64,000 bases of DNA, from positions 61,777 through 125,776 of the forward strand of contig NW_019775431.1 in the NCBI RefSeq assembly GCF_001039355.2, written 5' to 3'. How positions within the stretch are numbered: position 1 is the stretch's first letter; each line of letters opens with the position of its first letter. Positions 13,001 to 22,228 of this stretch are shown here, in pieces. The notes beneath the pieces were generated by a model. It was given only the letters and a program-made list of their open reading frames with translations, made no database searches and had not been told where the DNA came from. Both the position numbers and the translations under genes were made by a program. The stretch comes from Lingula anatina (taxonomy: Eukaryota; Brachiopoda; Lingulata; Lingulida; Lingulidae).

Positions 13001-16000
13001 CATTAACGCAGTAGTGGTGTGGAGCATATTTGCAGTAGAAATGCAGTATAGCCTACTGCCATTCTACTTCAAAAATTACATAGGGCTGTACAGAATAGGA
13101 GCATTAATGCAGTAGATTAGCAGCATGATAGAAGCAAATATGCTAATTAGTTCCCCAGTCGAAGCAGATTTGAAGCATGTTTGCAGTATGATTGCAGTAG
13201 TCTACTGCGCTGGAGTATCTACTTCGTTTTCGTGCGGGATAAAGGTCTATGAGACTTAACTGAGCTGCATGGTGCATACAGACAATAGTTTAAGAAAGTT
13301 GTGTTGAACGGAGTTGAGCAATTTTCCTTATGTCTCAGTGTGTTGTCGTGGGATTCACCAAAATTGCAGCACTCCTTGACAATCTTTCTTTGTCTGTGAC
13401 GGTCTTCCGTGACTTACTACATGTAACTTCGGTGACAATAGTTGCGATGCTCGCGATCTCGGTCACCTCAGGTGTTTTAGATCATATCAAAAGCTGATAG
13501 TCTTTTAGATTAACTGTCATCAGTTGGCAAGCTTACTAATTGCTGATGCATTTTAAATGCATTGTAGTTGACCAAGAGCTCGTTAACAATAAAACCTGTT
13601 AATTATGCACCGCTGCAATTCCCAAGCCAGGTAATAACAGGTATCAAACTCGTCTTGGTGGGCTTTCATATTTTTCAATATATCTCATTTATTTCATGGG
13701 GTTATTTTATTGGTATTTGTAAATGACGTTAAATATCAATATTTAAACAATTAAGATCAAACAAGGTCGCGAACATTAATAACAGGAATTGCTCTCAGGG
13801 TATCTTGAAGCATGCGTATGCCCAGGCATTACTTCCTTGGAAGAAAACGTCTTGAGAAAAAACAGGAAAAAGAGTAAAGATTGAAAGATAATTTTAGACA
13901 AATAGACAAACTTTGACGGGGAAATATGGATCCACAAAGAGTAAAGGGCTATTGCGCCAACATCTTGTTGAAATTTTTACACTGCAATTCTATTTAAATA
14001 AGCTAAGGAACTAATTGCCAAATTTAGACTTTCATCACATAACAGGGGCGTAACCAGACCTGCAAAAGTTGTACGCACAGATTAAAAAAATTACAAGCAC
14101 GTACAGCAAAATGTAGACTAACGCAAAACATGATGGACAGCGTAATCACAGCAAATGTACCTCATATAGTAGCTTAATTTCCATTAATAATAAAATCATC
14201 ATTTAAGTCAAAAATATTCTCGCGATTTAATAAATATTCTAATTTACCCAGAACGGTATTTTTATTTAAAGGGAGGCTAACTCAAATATAGTTTTATTAT
14301 TTGTTTGTGAAAATTGCTCATGTCACCCTGTTAGGTCTAAGCTGGATCAAGTCCATGTTAAAATTCCTATGAAGCTGTGCAGGAAAAATTCTTCCTTTGG
14401 TTCTCTAGCTCCTCGATAAACCTGGTGTTCAGATTTTATCTAGTACCTCCAGGTCTGCGGGAGCTGCTCTTTGAAACTAACGCACAGGTGGATTTTTACC
14501 TGAGATAAATATCGCCAGATAGATACTCGCTACAGGAGAATTGAATGCCATTTAACCCTCTAATTAAGAGGTAAAGGAAGTTCCAGTTAGATGGATGATT
14601 AAGATAGGACTTGTAAAGGTAACGGGCATTGTTTACCTCAGTTTAATAAAAGCATGCAAGACGGAGTGTCAGCGGTTTAATAAAATTAATGGAATTTCAT
14701 GGAACATGGACCTCATATACAATAATCAACAGTACCCTTAACTCATTCAAATGCAGCGTTTTATACAACTTGGGATAACCATAATTAATGCTTGTTGACT
14801 AGACGAGAAATGGTTTTACATAGATTCACGAGGATTTAGACCCCTCGGGTAAGAGATGTGAATGCGTATAAAATTTTATCAGAAGCCAGAAAAGTCATCT
14901 TCCAGGTAGACAATGCAGCTCAGTTTGATAGCTAAGCACGCTCTTTTCTCCGGTGGCACGATTGTCGTCATCGGACCACGTGGCCATGTAGCTCATTAAC
15001 TCCCAGGCGGAGCAAATAGGACGTTTTTTAAAGCCAATTTTTTTAAAGTGAGCTTTTAAACTGTGTATTTGGATAAAGATATCGTTAGTTGGGCATGTTT
15101 TCTGAAGAATATGTTCCGTTCAGGCCATTCTGACGGTATGGCGCAAATCCTTTAATAATAACTGCGTTAGCAATCTAAATGCTTTATTGCAATGACGAAT
15201 GCTTCATTGCCAACGAATATATCAACGTAACAATTACAGACTTTAAACAAAAGCAACGCAATTACCGTTAGGAACACACGTCGGTGCCGACCCAGTCCAT
15301 TTAGTTGAGGATCCTTGAACTTCACATTTTCGGACCAGATCCCCAGCAATATGCTCGTGGAACAAGTTACATTTGTAGATAATGCTTTCTCCCTCGTTGT
15401 TTCGGGCCTGTTGGGTCATAGTGTTAGATGGACTTGAAGGCATCGTGCATTCTGGGAAGTGGACAATTAAATGCACTCTTAAATCATGGTAATGATATAA
15501 TTTCTCCTTTTTATATATATACTTTTTATTAATTTTTGAACGTCGCTAAGATTAGAAATTGTCACCTTTAATTATTTGTGGTCTTTTGTTTTACACAATA
15601 CCGTACACTATACCTACGTCTCTTTTCACAGTTGTTGCCACCGAAGCCAGTAGGACATTCACACGTATAACCACTGTTTTCTGTGGAACCCGAATTCCCC
15701 TTCAGTTGTGAGAAAGCGGCAATCAGCCCCGGAATCAAGCTGTCTTTACTTCGTCTTCTTCTTTTATTATCAGTCTCCTTGCATTTTCCGCCGTTTTTGC
15801 AGGGGTATGTAGAACATACTGTTGCTGTAGATGTTGGTCTTGATGTTGATGTACTTCCTGTAAAAAAGACAGAAACATTAAATTGATCCAAGGTAGGGCG
15901 TGCTTACAAATCAACCGTGAAACATATCACACCGCGCAACAACGGTTTTGGCCCCAAAGGGATAGTCAGGCCTACCGGGTTTAAGATGATATTAATAATG

Positions 16001-19000
16001 CGCACTATGCCCAGCGGTGTGGACGAAAAATCACCATAATAATACGCTTGATGAGATATTATGGTGTTAAATTAAGTCACCATAGCTTAACTGTAAATAC
16101 ACCTTAACAGTGGTACAGGTAGGTATAAAATTTGATCATGTACCGTGCAATTAAATGAAAGTTAATTAAAAATCTCCTTGGGATCGAAATGTACACGTAC
16201 GCACACTTGTACAACAACTGAGAAACACTCGAGACTTTGAAACTTCAGTTATTTCACATCCAACGTAGAACTTATTTTTACAAAAGATCGTGATGTTATA
16301 CTCCCGTCACACTTAATTGGAATCAGCAGGAATCAGGAAGAATGAGGCTGAATGAAGAATTTTAAAAATTCGCACTACATTCGGGAAAAAAGTTTTAATT
16401 GACCTTAAAGTGATAATAACTCTTCGTTTCGGCCAAAAAATGAATTTTCCTGGAGTAAACAACAATTTTCCCATACTTACCAATGGTTAATTAATCCATT
16501 TTTACATTCAAAGTAAGTCCCTGGTTTTTTTCTAAAAAGTTTTTTTTTTATGTTAAAATCTCTCAAGAGATTTTAGCAGAGTATAGCCATCAATGGAGGT
16601 CACGTGGTCTAAAGACAAGCTCAGATATCAGAATAATAGCTATAACAGCCGTTTTTGTGGGAAAACAGAATATATTATATTTTTATGAGCCATTCACGAT
16701 GTTTTTATTGTGAAATACAGATTTCATACGAAGAGTTATTATCCCTTATTAATTGTAAGAGTACCGTTGGAATACTCAGAATGCGCTTGAACTCGCCTGG
16801 AATGATGAGTGCACTTTCGGCTGTTTTAGCTCTCAAATGCAGTTCGAATGTAGTTGGAAAACTAGGAATATCTATAATGCTGTCAGAAGGCAGTAAGAAT
16901 ATTTGGAATATACTTTGAATGGCGTACTAGTGTAGTTCGATTGCTGGCAAAATTAATATTTCACCTCATCCGAGGCACGTTCGAAACATTCTGGCGGGAT
17001 TTTATACCCCCGTCACACTAGAGGCGGAATGATTAAGAACGGCGTCGAAAATACAATACAATTTGTGCATTCCAGGTTATTCGAAGAGCATTCTAAAAAT
17101 TCCGAGTGCATTCCAAATATTTTTACCCATTCTTGTGTCCTGCATGACTGCCATGACTGCATGACTGCATTCTAAATATTCTCACGGCATTCCGACAGCA
17201 TTCGAAACATTATGATCAGTTACCATTCCAGTGGTGTTATTTATACACTCTGGGCATCGTGTTACATTCTAAACATGTTAGAAAGTAATTTTGATTAAGT
17301 ATTTTAGGTATTTCAGCTGCATTATGTTTGAATTCTTTATATTTCAAACGATTATTGGCAGCCATACCGGGAGCAGTTGACTGCATTTGAGTTCGCTTCA
17401 TATATCATTCGAGGTACCTTCTTACATACTTCAGCCTGTATTTGGCCAGCAGTCAAACCACACTCGTACTGCATTTGAATTTCATTCGGAATATTCCGAC
17501 TGCAATTTGAAATTACCTCCCGATTATGGCACGAATTTTTCAATTAATTCATTCTGGCTGGTTCTCCTTGATTCCTGCTGGTTCCGAATAATTGTGACGT
17601 GGGCCCTTAAGTCACGTGCCAGTTCGAATATCCCTCGAATGTGATCTGAATGTTTCGAATGTTGCCTGAATGCCGTGAGAATATTTAAAATGCAGTCATA
17701 GTGTAGTTAGAATACTATTCAAATGCCATTCAATAATTTTCCACTTGGAATGCACTTCGAAAGTTTTTAACATTCAGGCCGACCACAAAAATGGGCAAAA
17801 CTATTTGAAATGCACTCGGAATTTTTAGAATGCTCTTTGAATATCCAGGAATGCACAAAGAATTGTCTTTCCGACGGTATTCTTGTTCATTCTGCCTCTA
17901 GTGTGACGGGGTATTAGATAGATAGAAGGGTAATTGATGAAATCACCCTCTGCTTCGTTTCCCCTTGTGCGTCCCCCTTAGCACAACAAGTAAGTACAAG
18001 TAAGTGTACTCACCACATCATCTCCCGAGGTTTTAATGTCTTGGCACTGAGTGACACAGTTTAATGATATATAGACAAAACAGAACAGATCCTAAACACA
18101 ATTCAGAAAAGATATTTACCTGCCCGCTTCTCGCAAACAAACCGACGTGAATCCCCACAGTCATCGTCTCGTATATTTGAAGTGTCGGTTGTTTTTATAT
18201 ACCCACATGTGCTTCTTCTTGCTGAAATCATATGAGGGCATTTATCTCAGTATGGGGACACTTTGGCAACGTTCAAAATGTTCTAAAAAAAGTAATAAAA
18301 ATAATTGTGCGGCCCAATGCTCACAGACTCACTGATGCTCTGTTTTTGCTCAAGAGGAGAAGGAAAATTATTTATCTTTTCAAACCAACATTGACCTGTC
18401 GGTGAATTTACGTGTGAGTGGGAAACAAATATATCATAAATGTAATGGAATACTCACTAGTCGTACACTTCTCCTCAGAAATTGTCAGATATCTGTAGTA
18501 AGTCCCTGTCACAGAACTGAAAATCAAAGACAAAGACCAAGCCTTCAGCCAAGTTGAAGATCATACATACGCTTAAAGAAATATCCAGTTCTAATCTATA
18601 TGCTGTATTAAATAGGTCAGTGTCAAAAATTGCACTATCTTCCATCGTTGGTGCACTCAGTATACGTAAGCGTACTTTAGGACGTAGAAATCGGTTAACC
18701 TTTTCCGAGATATGGCTCGGAATTTTTTAGTTTATTATCTTCCCTGTGGTCTTTGTTCGTAATTCAGGATCCAGGATATTTCTGCTGGTATTGGGGAGTG
18801 GGGGGGGGGGGGTGTCGTTGGTATAAAATATAAGGCGAGGTCAGCGGTACTTTCTTCTTTAAGGTTCATGGATGGGGGTTGCTTGTATTTGACTCTGCAA
18901 TGTTTTTATCTATTAATTTGTTTTGTGTACGGGTGGAGAAAAGGTTTACTTTACTTACTAAGTAAGATACCACCTACACACACTGGACAATAGAAGTGTC

Positions 19001-20860
19001 ACCCCCTTAATCAGAGTAATCAAAGTTATAATGCCTGATCTACTTATAATGTGACTAATGAGTATAAAAACGCTGTGCCGTGGAATTGTACTGTTGGTCT
19101 TTTTGTGAAATTTGATGTTAATAAAATGATACCAGGAGCATATCATTCCACAGTCATTTATCTCCCCCAAAGTATTGGTTCAGTAGGGGTGACACTTCTA
19201 TTGTCCAGTGTGTGTAAGTGGTAGAATGCACGTGACTCACTGTGCCCCTCAATGGATCCGTCATAAAATATACATACTCTATTTTTATTTATTTTGACTG
19301 CAAATATAAAGTGCAAAAAAAGATACAACCACGTGATATAACATACATGTATACCCTGTAAGACAATATAACCCTCGACTAAACCGTCGCTAAACAATGT
19401 ACATGTATATACTCTATACACTACCTTGATACAGTGGATGAGTCCCCTATGTCTGTAACGAATATTTGCTGTTAGATGTATACACTTTCCCATTTTCGTG
19501 GAAAATTCTCTCTCTCTCTTTATATATAGGCAGCTTAATTATGCATATTTACCTGGGTTTACAGGAAAATGACGATCTTCTGACCGTGAAACCAACCCAT
19601 GCTTCTCCCATGGTCTTTATCATATCAAACAAAAAATTCTTCTCGTCCCTAGTGTGAACCACGGCGAGGGTCCCCTTCATCCCCTGACAGGCTCTCTGTG
19701 CGGCTGCCCATGTCTGTTTGGTGCAAGATAATCTAAACTGCGTGCGAGAATTGCCTCTTGGATACCCAACCCACCCAGAGTTTGAACATGAAACTGACAA
19801 AAGAAAAAGAAATAGATGCGACTTTTGCCACATGTTAAATTGGTTTCCTTTTTTGTATCTCCAATCTGCCTCACATAGAATGAATTGGTACACCGATATA
19901 AATAATTGAGATTGTATACGATATCACGTTCATTTTGTTATTTCTGTTTTCAGTTTGGTATTTTCTTTTTACATGAAAAGTCATGTTAGGAAAAACAATC
20001 CAAACATTTCATAAATAAAAGTGTGTGTGTGTGTGTTTTTTAAACTTATGAAGCCAATAAATTGCTGTTAATGTCCTGAATGCATGCCGGTTATTACATT
20101 TCCCCCAAATCCAAGCTGTCTCTTTAAATCCGGTAAACACGAGCTAGCTTTAGGCTGTATTCCCAGAGCTTTTAGATCGATCTATCCCCGCGGGGAGTCT
20201 CACTAGATTACTGTCAGATAATCCGGCTTAAATGTCCGTCCCGCCTACTACAAGCTGTAAGGGGGTAATTAACTTTCGTGTCTGCTCGGCTGACAGCTAT
20301 TTAGCGTGAACCCCCAGGGAGTTAGGTCGATCTAAAGTAGATCTATCTAATCTCTGGAAATGGGGTCTTAGATAACACTACCCCGCCGTCTATGGTAAAT
20401 ATACTGCCTAAAAGCCCTCTTAAAGTGTGTTTAGAAGGAAAATGTCACACGTATATACACGTGAGATACAAGCTATTGCGTAATAAAAGCATCAAAACAG
20501 TATGAGTTATTTAAGACCATTAATTGCTATTATTTTATGATTTTATGATATTTTTTTGTGATTTCTAAGGGTGAGCAGCACTAATTGTATATTTCTACGA
20601 TTTATTCAATAATACTGGGTGACAATTGACCACGAGTTTGCAACCTGTCGAACTGATAACTTGTAAATTTGCGACTGTCGACAGTGGATAACTAGCTTGG
20701 TTCTTGCCGAAATGGTAAGTGGTAAGAGGCAATTGTATTACGAATGTTCCCATAGAAAAATTACGATACCTTGAGAAGATCCGCCCTGATTATTATTCCT
20801 CTTAGCAAGAGCAATCGGACAGAAAACTGTCAAAAACCAAAGCTGTAAAAGTATCTTCAT
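6419..20860 (-). CDS. Lectin-EGF copy 1: secreted CTLD-EGF-sushi-poly-EGF protein
   Basis: Nine coding exons give one open frame of about 1735 residues: 20770-20860, 19553-19793, 18458-18516, 18120-18221, 15618-15857, 15266-15451, 8842-12414, 8204-8299 and 6419-7038. All inferred introns have GT/AG borders and compatible phases. The start is the ATG at 20860, giving signal peptide MKILLQLWFLTVFCPIALA; an in-frame upstream extension has only a TTG. Domains in order: CTLD, EGF with a basic insertion, sushi/CCP, 31 EGF repeats, Thr-rich linker, four-Cys module, five EGF-like domains. No transmembrane helix is present in this chain, so it should be secreted or matrix-bound. The EGF repeats carry the calcium-binding and Asp/Asn-hydroxylation signatures. 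The CTLD lacks the WND and EPN/QPD sugar-binding motifs, so binding by the classical mode is doubtful. Function is not known; adhesion, matrix or recognition are inferences. Paralogues lie at 30520-38620 and 45217-55646. Confidence 0.85.
7745..7855 (-). other. Conserved hydrophobic segment in an intron (possible alternative signal or membrane exon, degraded)
   Basis: On the minus strand an ATG at about 7845 opens MGGMIVLFLAAM and runs to a TAG next to a GTAATT donor-like site. The homologous segment of copy 2 (about 31807-31945) is longer, reading [19 protein letters not shown]. Copy 1 lacks 19 bases found there, which shifts the frame. The segment does not join in frame to the next EGF exon. 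It could be a relic of an alternative first or membrane-anchor exon. Confidence 0.3.
7926..8136. mobile_element. MITE-like inverted-repeat element (AGATCGATCTA family), copy 1
   Basis: Ends are imperfect inverted repeats around CAGATTTTAGATCGATCTA. The interior has ACCCCCTTACAGCTTTTAGT and GCTGACAGTAATCTAGTG. A second copy lies in opposite orientation at 20158-20371, in intron 1 of the same gene, and is absent at the equivalent place in copy 2. Confidence 0.6.
8204..8299 (-). CDS. Copy 1 small exon: four-cysteine module
   Basis: A 96-base phase 1-1 exon encodes [17 protein letters not shown] and ends CIRPNG. It is conserved at 32056-32151, 46756-46851 and 47843-47938. It resembles a shortened EGF module but has only four cysteines. 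Confidence 0.75.
8842..12414 (-). CDS. Copy 1 large exon: 31 tandem EGF repeats plus Thr-rich linker
   Basis: One 3573-base exon (1191 codons, phase 1-1) from acceptor CATCCCAG to donor GTGGGT. It holds 31 EGF modules of about 38 residues, mostly of the form [14 protein letters not shown] then IDGVNEF(I/T)CAC and a [10 protein letters not shown] ending. The D-x-D-E-C start and C-x-D-x4-F-x-C pattern are the calcium-binding EGF and Asp/Asn-hydroxylation consensus. C-A-S-N-P-C fits the O-glucose site (C-x-S-x-P-C) and C-M-N-G-A-T-C fits the O-fucose site (C-x4-T-C) known from Notch. The exon ends in [15 protein letters not shown], a likely O-glycosylated linker. Open frames on the opposite strand are shadows of the repeat. 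Confidence 0.9.
10191..11102. repeat. Eight near-identical 114-bp coding repeats with higher-order structure
   Basis: Units start at 10191, 10305, 10419, 10533, 10647, 10761, 10875 and 10989, exactly 114 bases (38 codons) apart. They differ at only a few positions. By eye, units 1-3 carry the same variant bases as units 6-8, a five-unit (570-base) shift, which points to recent unequal exchange. Flanking units at 9815-10190 and 11103-11215 are related but more divergent. Confidence 0.9.
12962..13238. mobile_element. MITE of the TGCAGTAG family, copy 1
   Basis: 277 bases bounded by CCCGCACGAAAATGCAGTAG and its imperfect inverse CTACTTCGTTTTCGTGCGGG. The interior repeats GCAGTA and GAAGCA motifs. 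It lies in the intron between the sushi and large EGF exons. A related element is at 43154-43437. No coding capacity. Confidence 0.75.
15266..15451 (-). CDS. Copy 1 sushi/CCP domain exon
   Basis: A 186-base phase 1-1 exon encoding one complement-control-protein module: CTMPSSPS, then GESIIYKC, RKCEVQGSS and KWTGSAPTC. The four cysteines and the W-x-G-x-x-P-x-C ending are the family signature. The matching exon in copy 3 is 54437-54622; copy 2 has none. Because the exon is phase-symmetric its loss keeps the frame. Confidence 0.85.
15618..15857 (-). CDS. Copy 1 EGF exon with basic insertion
   Basis: A Thr/Ser lead (STSTSRPTSTATVC) precedes [14 protein letters not shown]. An insertion of about 40 residues between the third and fourth cysteines contains NKRRRRSKDS and then SLIPGLIAAF. 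The module closes with GYTCECPTGFGGNNC. RRRR/S fits a furin-type cleavage site. Donor GTAGGT keeps phase 1 to the sushi exon. Confidence 0.8.
16303..17917. mobile_element. Foldback/MITE composite with GTCACACT termini
   Basis: The left end reads TACTCCCGTCACACTTA and the right end AGTGTGACGGGGTA. A second left terminus lies inside at about 17008. From 17008 to 17917 the arms are long inverted repeats of roughly 300 bases, packed with GCATTC-type hexamers in one arm and GAATGC in the other. The left part matches the element starting at 63526. This may be one element or two fused copies. It sits in the intron between the CTLD and EGF exons of copy 1. Confidence 0.65.
16409..16746. mobile_element. 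TTAA-flanked MITE nested in the foldback element
   Basis: Starts after TTAA with AGTGATAATAACTCTTCG and ends CGAAGAGTTATTATCCCT. It interrupts sequence that is continuous at 63600-63640. A cleaner copy is at 27494-27830. TTAA target and end structure resemble piggyBac-type non-autonomous elements. Confidence 0.7.
18120..19793 (-). CDS. Copy 1 C-type lectin domain (three exons)
   Basis: Exons 19553-19793, 18458-18516 and 18120-18221 splice in frame (phases 1, 2, 1, 1). Key features are CSNSGWVGYPRGN, then [51 protein letters not shown] and finally [14 protein letters not shown]. The Trp/Cys framework, WVGF core and last C-x-F-V-C-E-K are CTLD hallmarks. WND is replaced by the IRDDDC stretch, and no EPN or QPD is seen. 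Copy 2 equivalents are 37596-37836, 36843-36901 and 36416-36517; copy 3 keeps only 55545-55646. Confidence 0.85.
18977..19214. mobile_element. Internally deleted Tc1-like element (MITE derivative)
   Basis: 238 bases flanked by TA. Ends CACACACTGGACAATAGAAG and its inverse match those of the Tc1-like element at 59798-61188. Left and right portions follow that element closely, but the transposase region is missing: the join is at TTGGTCTT/TTTGTGAAATTTG. Confidence 0.85.
20158..20371. mobile_element. MITE-like inverted-repeat element (AGATCGATCTA family), copy 2
   Basis: Reverse-oriented relative of 7926-8136, containing TTTTAGATCGATCTATCCCC and the same GATTACTGTCAG and GGGGGTAATTAAC blocks. 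It lies in intron 1 of lectin-EGF copy 1. Confidence 0.6.
20770..20860 (-). CDS. Copy 1 first coding exon: signal peptide
   Basis: ATG at 20860 starts MKILLQLWFLTVFCPIALA then KRNNNQGGSSQ. The donor is GTATCG after CAAG. The same exon of copy 2 is 38536-38620. Upstream codons stay open but have no ATG. Confidence 0.8.
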
Positions 20861-20923
20861 CCTTGATGTCTTCTGTTCCCTTGGTGCATCGGGCAAGTGG
20901 GTTATCTCTCTAGGTGTCTTCAA

Positions 20924-21260
20924 AATCTAAGGTGTGTTTCCATGTAGCGAAAAATGACTGTTCCTGGCTTTGACTTTATTTGATATCGGCCAACAAACAT
21001 TTAATCCCTTTTTTCTAATTAACATAAAGCTTGACCAAAATTAGTATGTAAGATGGAGTGCTTTTATCTTATACCTGGCAATGGTGTTTTTTTATTCTGA
21101 GGCGAACCAGGATCGCACTAAGAACAGCCTACTTTGCATGTTTGTGTGGGGAACTCGGTGAAGGTCAGAGCGTGTGCACGATAAGGGTGTAGGTGTCACC
21201 GTGGCATCATCCATCTATCATGAAAAGAAGGCAAGTTGCCATTGCTCAAGATTACGACTG
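20924..21260 (-). promoter_or_regulatory. Conserved 5' flank of lectin-EGF copies 1 and 2
   Basis: This flank aligns well with 38684-39010, including ACACACCTTAGATTTTGAAG and an AAATAAAGTCAAAG stretch. It probably includes 5' UTR and core promoter, but no element can be assigned with certainty. Confidence 0.35.
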
Positions 21261-22004
21261 TCTTTGATAACTGTTTAATGGTACGCGGCGATTAATTGGG
21301 GCAGAATACCTTACGTTTTATTAAAATAAAATTGGATCGCAATTCGATATTTCCCCTGATTCTCATTTTCAACTAAACACTTCCTTTGTTAGCCTATTTA
21401 TCCGTGATCTTTATTATATATATACTTGTACCCCGAAAACAAGGTAACAAATTAATATCGGCAACACCGTTGTTCTCTGCTTGATTTTGCCAATGTTTGG
21501 GCTAACAAGAAGCAAAGAAGGGAAACACCAAGATGCTTTTGTCGAAATTCCTTTGTTTTCAAATTTCAATAGACGGTTAAATTCAGTTAGGTTTCTGTAA
21601 CGAACATCTCTTGCTGCACGCTGATCACCCTGTGAATCTTACTGACATCGGCGCTTACTGAACGACTGGCCAGTTAATAAGTAACAAATAACTAAAAAAA
21701 AAATCACAATTAATTGTCACTCAGAGGATAGCACCAAGTGTATGGCACCGTTTACCATCTTATCAATGACACAAGAACTAAATCTTATAATCATATGGCT
21801 GTTAAGTCTAGCAATTTTCTCTGTGTAAATTTCACCAGTGACTGATGGATCAAAACAAACGAAAGAGATTCAATTTTTGAAAAATGTTATGACCAGGTGC
21901 TGGAAAAAACACACGTGTAAAACCTTAATATTAATTTCAAAGTCATCCACAAACTATAGGATAACAAAGTGTTTGTTTGTGATTATGTCAGGAGTTTCAC
22001 AATA

Positions 22005-22228
22005 TGTCTCATTTAACGTTCACTTACGGTTCTCAGTCTATTCTAGAACATTTGGTGTGTGTTTTTTATAGTTCTAATGTTGTTCTTTAATGGATGTAAC
22101 AGTTCTAGAACTATTTTTGGGAAGTCCTTCAGAATGTCCTAGGACGGATTAAGAACATTTTTCACTAAAAGGGATATTATTATGTTCTAGGATAGATAGA
22201 GAACCGTACGTGAACGTTAAATGAGACA
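22005..22228. mobile_element. MITE-like element with 30-bp terminal inverted repeats
   Basis: TGTCTCATTTAACGTTCAC at 22005 is inverted as GTGAACGTTAAATGAGACA ending at 22228. Both arms continue inward with ACGGTTCTC. The interior is rich in TTCTAG/CTAGAA motifs. No ORF. Confidence 0.7.

Noticed and set aside
20860-20923. Upstream start for lectin-EGF copy 1, adding 21 residues before the signal peptide
   Set aside because: The codon at 20921-20923 is TTG, as is the equivalent in copy 2. The first ATG, at 20860, directly precedes the hydrophobic core.
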